Assembly: GCA_016868315.1 (NCBI GenBank)
Contig: VGHE01000022.1
Span: 1 to 10,735 of the forward strand
Direction of reading: 5' to 3'
DNA: 10,735 nucleotides
Source of the DNA: Betaproteobacteria bacterium
GTDB taxonomy: Bacteria > Bdellovibrionota_B > Oligoflexia > Silvanigrellales > Silvanigrellaceae
Both the position numbers and the translations under genes were made by a program. Below, in pieces: positions 1 through 7,632 of the stretch (the first letter of the stretch is position 1; the number at the start of each line of letters is the position of its first letter). The notes under the pieces are model-generated. The model saw nothing but the letters and a program-made list of their open reading frames with translations, was not told the origin of the DNA and did no database searches.

Positions 1-71
1 GCCCCGCCCCCCCGAAGTTGTACTATTGCCCGGATATTACAAGAGTATAAAAATTAATCGGAAGCAGAAAC

Positions 72-925
72 ATGTTAGACAGGCACGTAGAAAACCCTAA
101 GAGTCCAAAATTTCATGTAAAAAATTAACTGAACAGCATCAAACATGAACTCAGCGAAAGCACTGTGATCGATTTCCCAGCGGAAATGGCGTCACTTCAC
201 ATATGCTCAGAGAACATGGAGCTCGGGTTGAATCGTTCGACCTATTTCCAGAGTACTTTCTGGTCAAAGACTCGGTCTGCACACGCGCCGACATCAGCGA
301 GGGCATACCCGTCGAGAATCAGCATGCTGACATGGTTGTCTGTCAGGAAGGTATTGAACACTTCAGCGACCAATTGAAGGCATTCAAGGAATTCAACCGC
401 GTTTTGAAAAACGGTGGTCGTCTTGTTCTAACGACACCATCATACTCAAATCTGTCCTCCAAACTCAGCTATCTTCTGTTTGAAAGTGAGACATCCAGAC
501 AAATGCCCCCGAACGAAATTGATGACATTTGGATGTCAGACAAAAGCATCACACCAGCAATTTATCACGGACATATTTTTCTGATTGGCCTGCAGAAACT
601 TCGCATTCTCGGACGTCTGTCTGGTTTCAAGATGCGCAACATCCGATATATTCGTCTCAGCAAGGGTTCACTTCTACTTTTCCCGCTGCTTTATCCACTC
701 ATCCTTGCAAGCTCGCTTTTTCGTTACGCACGTAACATCAAGAAGCACACAGAACTTCCAGTAGACTACAAAAAACAGGTTTATAGGGAGCAACTACTCA
801 TCAACATCTCACCCAAAAACCTTCTCAATCACCATATTTTTGTCGTTTTTGAAAAAGAAAAAAATTCGGATAAGGTCGATTTCCGTGTGGAAAGCCTGGT
901 TAAACCATTTCGAAAAATAATGTAA
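72..925 (+). pseudogene. Disrupted class I SAM-dependent methyltransferase
   Basis: The original start is probably ATG 72, preceded by a GGAAG ribosome-binding site 7-8 bases upstream. The frame runs MLDRHVENPKSPKFHVKN, hits TAA at 126-128, then continues in the same frame as LNSIKHELSESTVIDFPA. At about 180-182 one base appears to be missing: the next frame continues GNGVTSHMLREHGARVESFD to the stop at 925. Joined, VIDFPA-GNGVTS is a good SAM-binding motif I, followed by the acidic strand end (VESFDLFPEYF). Next comes the Methyltransf_11-type segment DMVVCQEGIEHF...FNRVLKNGGRLVLTTPS. A hydrophobic patch (SLLLFPLLYPLILASSLF) lies in the C-terminal half. Substrate is unknown. Starting at ATG 203 would give a 240-residue protein lacking motif I, expected to be inactive. 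Genuine pseudogene or sequencing errors are both possible; the family call is firm. Confidence 0.75.
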
Positions 926-982
926 ATCATGTCAGAAAAAACTCAGGATTTTAACGCGCACGTATTATAACGCGTCACGCTT

Positions 983-1603
983 TCACCCCTGAATATACGG
1001 GCGAATGTAGTCAAAAAACTTAAGCGCAAACGAAAATGCTACGCCAGCGACGGAAATGAAATAAGCCCAACTGGTGAGGTGCATAAGATGTCCAAGTACG
1101 ATCATCAGCCCATCGCGCATCAGCAGACCCAATGAAAAAAACGTAATCGCAAGTGCTGGTAGGGTATTGGTGAGTGGAATGACCGGAGGAATAGGGAGAG
1201 CAAGTGCAACTGCTGAAAGAATCATACCAAGGGCTGAAAGCCAACGTGACAATCCCGAGGTCATGAATTGCGCACGAGGTTTCACGTAATTCTCGATCTT
1301 GACCACATAGGAGAAGCTTTTATCGGCAATGATTGAGACCGTTTTTCCATTCAGTACGATGCGATCTGCTATGCGAGGCAGCGGCAAAGCAATGGGTGAA
1401 ACGATTCTGAAAGTAAGAAGTATGATTGCTAGTCCGAACGCTGTAGAGATGCCGGGAATAGGCATTGGAAAAAGAAAAGGAAGACAAAGGAATATGATTG
1501 TCAACGGCGCTCCATCGTCACCGAACATTTCATCGATGGCACGCAAAGTGACCGTGCTGTTGGGGTCAATCCCTCTTACTTGTTCAAGCCGTTTGGAAAC
1601 CAT
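983..1603 (-). CDS. exoD: ExoD-family inner-membrane protein
   Basis: This 206-residue protein has the normal length and full pattern of the ExoD family (exopolysaccharide synthesis, ExoD; PF06055). It has hydrophobic segments around residues 33-65, 120-140, 145-172 and 178-198. The proline-rich family signatures are visible: FPMPIPG (45-51) and LPIPPVIPLTNTLPA (136-150), followed by SLGLLMRDGLMIVLG (157-171). The ATG at 1603 follows a GAGGG ribosome-binding site about 9 bases upstream. In rhizobia the founding exoD mutants were affected in exopolysaccharide production and alkali tolerance, but the biochemical role is unknown and the symbol is by family only. It stands alone, convergent with the methyltransferase remnant and divergent from the 7TM/SpoIIE remnant. 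No disruption is seen. Confidence 0.85.
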   Translation of the reverse strand: MVSKRLEQVRGIDPNSTVTLRAIDEMFGDDGAPLTIIFLCLPFLFPMPIPGISTAFGLAIILLTFRIVSPIALPLPRIADRIVLNGKTVSIIADKSFSYVVKIENYVKPRAQFMTSGLSRWLSALGMILSAVALALPIPPVIPLTNTLPALAITFFSLGLLMRDGLMIVLGHLMHLTSWAYFISVAGVAFSFALKFFDYIRPYIQG

Positions 1604-1784
1604 GAAGTCTGCCCTCGCATTCCTTATATGTCTCTTATTTCACGAGTAGACACAAGCAGGTGTATAATTTGTTGTGCCACGTTCTGCGGAACTCAGCAGC
1701 AAGTTGAGGAAATTATCTCAGCTTGTTTGCCGAGATTTCGCCCAAGTGATACGTTAAGAGTCAAACGAACAAAAAATGTTCTCG

Positions 1785-3465
1785 GGTTGAGAAGTTGCAA
1801 CAATGCTCCCGCCCTTCAATTCTGGACAACTACCAGGAAAATTTTCGCGTTTCTTGCAAGCATCATGGTCATATTGTTCGTCCGTTCACCACAGGCAGAC
1901 GCCCGATCAGCGCCCCTTAGAATCGACCTCTCAGATCGAATTGTAGTCGCGCCAATGCCCAGCTCAAACACGCCAACGGCAACCCTCGAAGAACTCGGAA
2001 CCGTTGCTACGCAGTGGCACACACCCAGTGAATTCCGGAAAAATGCACGCTGGAAAGGTCGTTATGAGTTATGGTATCGGTTCAATTTCGTAGAGGTGAA
2101 TCTCATTGAATACACAGTTCCTGTTTTGATTCTCCCCTTCGTCATCCAAGCCTTGAGCGTCTATAGCGAGGGTAGAGAGGTCTATTCGTGGGGGCGCGAA
2201 CATCGGTATCATTGATGCCGCCTACGTTGCTGAGCGCGGCGCGGCAGTTGAGAACTACTTTTGGCTCGGGCTTCCTGACCTAGCTTTGTTCGTTCTTGCA
2301 TTGCGACTCTCATGCCTTGCGTTTTCTGCATTTCTCGTGACCCGTAAATACAAGACACTGCTTCCGTATAGCCTGTTTGCAATATCAATTGGTACGTTTG
2401 TTGGCAGCCACTCCTACACGCTGCGCCTCTCGCCCGAATCGGCAAAACTCCGCTACAGTATAGAACTCATGTCGCTCTACCTGAGTGGTATGACCTTCTC
2501 GTTTTATCTCGATACGATCTTTGCTCAAATCGATAAATTCAGAATTTTAAACAAAGCATGGAAGTTCTGTGCCGTTTTCGCGCTCTGCGCCGCACTCGGT
2601 GAAATCACACAGTGGCTACCCTTGTTTCATTGGCTGAGACCTTGGCAACTCTTCACCGCAATCATCTTTTTAACCGTTCCTTACTTCACGGTTCGTTCGA
2701 TGCTTTCGCGCAGCGTTGAGTCTTATTTCGTGGGCGGTGGTTTGATTGCGTTCACCGTTGCTTCATTCGCAGGAGTGATCTTTTCCGCAGGCGGCGGAGC
2801 AGTCACTGCGCCAATTTTTCATCTTTTCATCATATCCGGCGTTTTTCTGCTGCTATCTGGACTCGGTGGTCTGTTGGTCTACCGGCATTACGACACCAAT
2901 AGAAAAATCATCCAATACTTGTTACCGGACTCGCGCATGGTGCCGTGACGTCGGTATTCAAACTTTTCCAGAACGACAATCAACATAATCCCGGAGAAAT
3001 GTTGATGCGCATCGCTCTGGCTGTGAACACGGTTGTACATGCGCTTCTCGCTCTGTGCGCGCTATGTCGATGGTCTGTTTGACCCTGAACTCCGAAACAG
3101 GCGAGATTCACCTTCTCAATTGTGGCCACCCACAGGTGTACCTCATCAAAAATGCAAAAATGAAAGTTCTACTCGGTGCAGGCTCACTCCTGGGGTTTCA
3201 TGATACCCCGGAGTTCGACGTCAAACGCTACCGCATGCCGCCAGGTGACCGGATCTTCATTTATACTGATGGCATTTTGGAAAATGGCCGCACTGCAGGC
3301 AAATCTATCTCTTTCTCAAAACTGAGGCGTACTCTGAGCCAACGTGACAAACCCGTTTTTGAAACACAGGACGCAATCCTTAGCCTGTTCAAGACCACAT
3401 GGCGAAATGCACCAATTGAAGACGACTACTCCATGATACTTTTGGAATGGGTTACCAGGGCATAG
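1785..3465 (+). pseudogene. Decayed 7TM sensor / SpoIIE-type PP2C phosphatase
   Basis: Three open segments in different frames spell one protein. Segment 1 (to about 2194) has a signal peptide-like stretch (KIFAFLASIMVILFV) and an exported region ending QALSVYSEGREVYSWG. Segment 2 (about 2193-2940) carries IGIIDAAYVAERGA and then about seven hydrophobic helices ending near IIQYLLPD. Segment 3a (about 2936-3040) reads HGAVTSVFKLFQND and PGEMLMRIALAV. Segment 3b (about 3055-3465) has MSMVCLTLNSETGEIHLLNCGHPQ, GDRIFIYTDGILE and IEDDYSMILLEW, all typical of the SpoIIE phosphatase core. The lesions are an extra G in the G run at 2190-2194, a junction near 2936-2945 that removes the linker and N-terminal phosphatase half, and a one-base loss between about 3038 and 3055. 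The expected GGDxYD and gDxxGHG metal-binding aspartates are missing, so no active enzyme can result. The start is unclear: TTG 1785 is in frame, while ATG 1803, with a GAGAAG site upstream, is out of frame. Confidence 0.8.
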
Positions 3466-3474
3466 CGAACAGAA

Positions 3475-4065
3475 TCACTGTGAATTCACGGGCACCAGCA
3501 GAACGCCCCGTTGGTCTGCCAGCTGACGCACCAAGCACCTGCAGTTTTGAAACGTAATGACCTCACTCGGAGATGCACGGGTAAAAAGATTTCCCTGCTG
3601 AGGGACGGACCAACCTGCACCCTCCACCTTACCGATCAATCGGTGTATGATATCAGCATCACTCGCGATGAAACCGCATCGAGAGCTTTGTATGCTTGTT
3701 GAAACATCTTCGCTCGAGAGTTGAGCGACATTCGCAGAGCTGAGCGACGCGAGTGCCAGTAGAGTCTCGGAATTGACTTCCCCCGAAGCGAACGGATCAG
3801 TTTGCGCAGGCGGAACAACGCCAACACTTTCTCCCGTTGGCGAGCCCGACGGCACTCCGGAAGAGGATTCTGCATCTGCCTCACCCGTACCGCTTTGATT
3901 GATTCTTACATCCGCATCGGGCGACTTTGGTGCTGAGCTTTTTGCGCCGACAGGAATAGCGATTGCGTTTGGATCGGAGCAGGACAAAATGAAAAAGCCT
4001 GCGCACAAACCCAAAGAAATGAATTTAAAAGCGTTCTCAACGCTCCTATGTAATTTAGTTGGCAT
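3475..4065 (-). CDS. Small lipoprotein co-transcribed with the subtilase
   Basis: I do not recognise the family. The 196-residue protein starts at ATG 4065, chosen because it opens a signal peptide (helix FKFISLGLCAGFFILS) ending in a lipobox I-L-S-C29. The longer frame upstream would place about 25 charged residues before that signal. After the lipidated cysteine comes a low-complexity Ser/Gly/Pro/Glu linker to about residue 90. A C-terminal domain with cysteines near SSRCGF and NCRCLV follows, probably disulfide-bonded in the periplasm or at the surface. Its ATG overlaps the stop of the upstream protease by 11 bases, so it is probably translationally coupled to it and may act as a partner, inhibitor or anchor for the protease. 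That role is inference only. It ends 9 bases from the end of the convergent phosphatase remnant. Confidence 0.75.
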   Translation of the reverse strand: MPTKLHRSVENAFKFISLGLCAGFFILSCSDPNAIAIPVGAKSSAPKSPDADVRINQSGTGEADAESSSGVPSGSPTGESVGVVPPAQTDPFASGEVNSETLLALASLSSANVAQLSSEDVSTSIQSSRCGFIASDADIIHRLIGKVEGAGWSVPQQGNLFTRASPSEVITFQNCRCLVRQLADQRGVLLVPVNSQ

Positions 4066-6340
4066 TGCACATCCCCACCAAAAGATTTTCAGACTGATCG
4101 GCGAAGCGGCACTCACCTCCGGGTCGCTTTGTTCCCGCAATTAGCGCTCGGCATACGTTTCTACAGGCCGTCATGTTGGCAATTCTGAACGACGAAATCA
4201 CCTTCCCATCGACCAACACACGGCATGAGGATGACATCGTGTTTGCTGCAAAAAGCCCATTGTTATTTGATAAATTAAGCACACGCAGTGAGCCTGCAGG
4301 AATCGTGCTCGAGGTTGCAACGACCGACAACGGCATCGACGTGTTTTCGTTTAATGAGGGAAAAGAATCAGGGATTCGCCCGACACAGGTTTTGTCTATA
4401 TCCGAGCACATTCCAATTTCGACAGAGTCTAATCTGAGTTTGGCTCCCTGCAGTGACACGTTCATCGTGGGTGCAAACCTCACCAATATTGGCTCTGCTC
4501 TGCCAATACTACCCTCGAACTGACTCAAGCCGGAAGCTTGGTCGACGCCAATTGCATAACCACCAATGGCTGCGACAGCACGCTGCAAATTGACCCTGCG
4601 CCCGCCAATCACCTGCCCCAAGAATGTCGGCACCTGGTCAGCTGCTCCTAGAACGATGCTTTTGATTGATGCAGCATTTCGAGTTGGATCCAAGCTCCAA
4701 ACTAACGCCACGATTCCAGCAACGTGCGGTGCAGCCATGCTTGTACCATCGAGAAAGTTGTATCCATTGTTGGGAATAAGAGCTGCCGCAGATTTAAAGA
4801 TATTGGGGAGAGTGGAAGCGGGAGCGATCTGTTTGACGTTCAGCGCAAGCGTGGGTGTTTTATTCATCGGAAAGGTCGATAAAATTGCTTCCCCAGGAGC
4901 TGCGATGTGCACCGCAGTGTTGCTGAAGTTTGAAAAGACTGAATACGCGTTAATCGCGTTGTGAGCACCCACAGTGATCACACCTGGATTGTTGATTGAA
5001 GCTGGTACAGTCAAGTTGGTCGAAATATTTTGAGCACTGTTGCCGGCAGCAGCAATAACAAGCCCCCCAGCTTGGGTAACTAAGTTGATAGCATTGTAGA
5101 AAGCACTGCCAGGGTTCACATCTGCTGCTGTGGCGCTTCCACCGACCGACATATTTAACACTTTAATTTTGTTTGCAGCTGCGTATTGCACCGCAGCAAG
5201 AATATGTGAAGTCGCACCGCTCCCACAGGGGTTCATGGCTCGCAGCGAAACAATTTCAGCTTTCCAACAGACACCCGCGACTCCCATGCTGTTATTGCCA
5301 ACAGCGCCTATGGTTCCTGCAACGTGTGTGCCATGGCCGTTATCATCTCCATATTTCGCCGGATTAATACTGTTCGGAATATCAGCAGGGATTGTGCTAT
5401 TTTCGCAATTCATCGCCAGGAGTTGTTCCGATACAAAGTTACGCGAGAGGCTCGTGTTGATGTTCGCTGCAAGGTCGGGATGATCGGACGCAATCCCAGA
5501 GTCAAGCACACCAATACGAACAGGTGTGCAGTCACGCTTCGTTGCCCAGGCTGTATTCGCTTTGATGTTCGCTTCGGGCAGTTGGAGAGCAGTTGTGTAA
5601 CCACCGCCACTCGCCTGAACAATCGCTCCTGTCGAGGCATGACCCAACGAATACTGCAGGGCAACGAGTGCATCGTTGCTGAAATTACCCGTTCTAAGAA
5701 GTAGGTCATGATCCACCGAACTAAAATATCCTGAGTTACGGATCTTCTCTTTCAGCTCGAGATACTCCTCAGCGTTCTCCGGTGAAATTAAAATCTGCCA
5801 AACCGTGTTGAATGTTCCCAGGGATTCGACCTTGCTCACACCCAGAGGAGCAAGTCCCTTCTGCAAGCGATCGACGGTCTCTGGGCTGGCCGTCGAGGCC
5901 ACAATGCTATCGGCGAACCACTCGGGCGTCGGATCTGTACCTCCTCCACCAATGCTGTATCGAATTAAAGGTCGAATTCTATTTCCACCACGCCATTGGT
6001 ATTGAACCCCATCGCGCCACGTACTTTTCTCAGGAATGAAGGTGGTGCTCTGGAGAGAGACTGTTTTGGGAGCATTGCCATCACTCGGCGCACGAGCGGG
6101 TAACTCGCCCAGGGTCGCCTCGTCGGTAACAATTTGCGCCGTGTTTGGAGCTTCAATTCGGTTGGCTATACCGCTCCTGCCTTGACCAGAAATGGTTACC
6201 GAAGGCTCCCTCACAGAAAAACCCCCGGTCGAGCGCGCGTTCAGAGTTTCGCTCTCGCGCAAGCCCAGCCAAAAAAAGGCAGCAAGCACGGCAAAAAACA
6301 CAACACCAAGGACAAGATTCTTCAAACTGCGCACCTTCAT
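4055..6340 (-). CDS. Secreted subtilisin-like serine protease (S8) with C-terminal Cys module
   Basis: This 761-residue protein has an N-terminal signal or signal-anchor helix (about residues 8-26). A Ser/Thr/Pro-rich stretch follows, then a likely propeptide around 138-215 (PEWFADSIVAST...WQILISPENAEEYLELK). The S8 catalytic domain spans about 255-595. Its triad is D280 in VLDSG, H336 in NGHGTHVAGT and S534 in GTSMAAPHVAG, with oxyanion N434 in AAAGNS. All are intact, so an active endopeptidase is expected outside the cytoplasm. Residues 600-700 form a beta-rich region. Residues 706-746 carry a four-cysteine module (C706, C726, C730, C744) with the same spacing as repeats in the lipoprotein at 8806-9525. 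The ATG at 6340 follows a GGGGAG ribosome-binding site about 9 bases upstream. The protease is the first gene of a two-gene unit. Confidence 0.93.
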   Translation of the reverse strand: MKVRSLKNLVLGVVFFAVLAAFFWLGLRESETLNARSTGGFSVREPSVTISGQGRSGIANRIEAPNTAQIVTDEATLGELPARAPSDGNAPKTVSLQSTTFIPEKSTWRDGVQYQWRGGNRIRPLIRYSIGGGGTDPTPEWFADSIVASTASPETVDRLQKGLAPLGVSKVESLGTFNTVWQILISPENAEEYLELKEKIRNSGYFSSVDHDLLLRTGNFSNDALVALQYSLGHASTGAIVQASGGGYTTALQLPEANIKANTAWATKRDCTPVRIGVLDSGIASDHPDLAANINTSLSRNFVSEQLLAMNCENSTIPADIPNSINPAKYGDDNGHGTHVAGTIGAVGNNSMGVAGVCWKAEIVSLRAMNPCGSGATSHILAAVQYAAANKIKVLNMSVGGSATAADVNPGSAFYNAINLVTQAGGLVIAAAGNSAQNISTNLTVPASINNPGVITVGAHNAINAYSVFSNFSNTAVHIAAPGEAILSTFPMNKTPTLALNVKQIAPASTLPNIFKSAAALIPNNGYNFLDGTSMAAPHVAGIVALVWSLDPTRNAASIKSIVLGAADQVPTFLGQVIGGRRVNLQRAVAAIGGYAIGVDQASGLSQFEGSIGRAEPILVRFAPTMNVSLQGAKLRLDSVEIGMCSDIDKTCVGRIPDSFPSLNENTSMPLSVVATSSTIPAGSLRVLNLSNNNGLFAANTMSSSCRVLVDGKVISSFRIANMTACRNVCRALIAGTKRPGGECRFADQSENLLVGMCNAN
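4103..4225 (-). repeat. Four-cysteine module at the subtilase C-terminus
   Basis: Residues 706-746 of the protease read C-x19-C-x3-C-x13-C-R-F. The central CRNVC and the aromatic residue two places after the last cysteine match the modules CVTEC...CEW and CRTEC...CLW of the lipoprotein encoded at 8806-9525. The first spacing (19 residues) is identical in all three. A fifth cysteine, C758, lies just downstream. The module follows the catalytic domain, a typical place for substrate-binding or surface-attachment domains in subtilases. Confidence 0.65.
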
Positions 6341-6698
6341 TTCAGCAATCTCCCCGCTGAGTGATGGTATACTATCGGTAACTCGCCGTATAAGATTGAA
6401 TCATTTGAACTTTTCATTGCTGTTACGAGAACCTAGACGAAACAGCTGCACAAACGGGTTCACGTCTGTACTTCAGGGTCTCCCACGCAAGATTGCTTAA
6501 TCGCTGTTGATTGCACTGCAAAGCAAAACAGGAGACGGGTAATTTCTTCCCTCCGAAACGGAACGGTAAAAAGAGTACAATCCTATAGTTGCGGAAGCCT
6601 CTCGCATGGCCGAGACAGCAGAAACAATGGCGCTCCACATGTAGCGGAAAAAGGGTGTAGGTAAGTCCACTTCAGCAAGAGAGAGAATCTACCAGGAT
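6341..6698 (+). other. Divergent intergenic region, no independent gene seen
   Basis: This separates the subtilase (leftward) and the DUF2157 pair (rightward) and should hold both promoters. I see no convincing -35/-10 pair for either. AT-rich candidates are GTATACTATC near 6366 for the leftward gene, and TACAAT (6576-6581) and TATAGT (6584-6589) for the rightward genes, all without a good -35. A short inverted repeat TTGCA-C-TGCAA lies at 6511-6521. The right end contains ATG 6606 with a GGAAG site 8 bases upstream. It opens a 12-codon frame (MAETAETMALHM) closed by TAG at 6642, in the same frame as the DUF2157 gene. No RNA gene is recognised. Confidence 0.5.
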
Positions 6699-7628
6699 GT
6701 GGCTCTGTGGCAGGCAGAGGGTCTCATTTCAGATAAAACGAGCGAAATCCTCCGCGAACGCTATGCACCAGCTCATTCAAAATTAGCTTCATTTATAAAG
6801 CACCTCGGCTACTCGGGGGCAATTGTTCTTGGCCTTGCGATACTCGGAATGTTTGCGACCTTGGGAGTTGAGATTGCATTCCTTATTTCAGGATGTTTGA
6901 GCTTCATTCTATTGTCATTGGGAATAAAACTGAGTTCTGACGTCTACGGACGCTACGCCTACTCCTCAAAAACGGCGCTTCTTCTCGGAGTACTGTCGCT
7001 GCTGGGCATGACAGCGACATTCGCTCATATCATCGACGTCAGCGAGAAAGACACAATAACTCTGATGGGAGTCACCAATATCCCTATCCTGCTCTTTTTC
7101 GCATACAAGTATAAAAACTCTTTTATTACCGTGCTCGCTCTGCTCGCTCTCTTTCACTGGATTGGTTCCTGGCACATGATGATGGGAAAATCTAACTACG
7201 TTTTTCAGATTCAGGATCCGCAGACGATGGCAGTGGCGGCTCTGTTATCGATATGTATTGGAGTTTACCACGAACGAAATCTCCAAAGAACCACGCAGCG
7301 TCTCTACCTTGCCTACGAGACTGTGGGGCTTATCTACTTCAACATGTCACTGCTGATTTTAAGTATTTATCCTGAATCTACCGCAACTTTAAATACGGCT
7401 ATCCTTACTCTCGCAGGCATTCTCCAGATTTTTATCGGCTCCCGCCTCAAAAACGACCTCATCCTGGGCTTTGGTGTAGCAATCACCTCGCTTAATATGT
7501 TCACGCGCTATCATGAATTTGCATGGGAAAAGACGGAGGGCAGTCTATTTTTTCTCATTGGGGGTTCACTCATGCTCTTGAGCGCAGCTTCGATTGAATT
7601 TTTCAAACCACGCTTGCAGAGCAGGTGA
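6699..7628 (+). CDS. DUF2157-type polytopic membrane protein A
   Basis: As drawn from GTG 6699 this is 309 residues with a short N-terminal amphipathic part (LWQAEGLISDKTSEILRERY) and about ten hydrophobic helices, the layout of DUF2157 membrane proteins. Function is unknown. The start is doubtful. The frame stays open back to 6645 and reads RERIYQDVALWQAEGLIS. This aligns with the opening helix of its neighbour (IHAELHRLVEANLITYSQM), so the domain really begins before the GTG. No ATG, GTG or TTG lies between the TAG at 6642 and 6699. A well-placed ATG at 6606 with a GGAAG site lies just beyond that TAG, suggesting a nonsense mutation, a sequence error or an N-terminally shortened product. 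The stop is 4 bases before the next gene, so the two form an operon. Confidence 0.75.
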   Translation: MALWQAEGLISDKTSEILRERYAPAHSKLASFIKHLGYSGAIVLGLAILGMFATLGVEIAFLISGCLSFILLSLGIKLSSDVYGRYAYSSKTALLLGVLSLLGMTATFAHIIDVSEKDTITLMGVTNIPILLFFAYKYKNSFITVLALLALFHWIGSWHMMMGKSNYVFQIQDPQTMAVAALLSICIGVYHERNLQRTTQRLYLAYETVGLIYFNMSLLILSIYPESTATLNTAILTLAGILQIFIGSRLKNDLILGFGVAITSLNMFTRYHEFAWEKTEGSLFFLIGGSLMLLSAASIEFFKPRLQSR

Positions 7629-7632
7629 AGCG

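Noticed and set aside
46-51. TATAAA as a -10 element for the methyltransferase
   Set aside because: The nearest -35-like sequences (TTGCCC at 26, TTGTAC at 18) give spacers of 14 and 22 bases, both outside the usual range.
165-377. Short plus-strand open frame overlapping the methyltransferase start
   Set aside because: Only its first few codons belong to the methyltransferase. After about 180 the coding signal moves to another frame and the rest is a shadow.
952-975. ACGCG...CGCGT inverted repeat between the methyltransferase remnant and exoD
   Set aside because: Only 5 bp of stem with a 12-base loop and no T-run, too weak to call a terminator.
4173-5704. Several plus-strand open frames of 100-130 codons
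   Set aside because: They lie antisense to the subtilase, whose catalytic motifs fix the true strand and frame. None resembles a protein or has a ribosome-binding site I could support.
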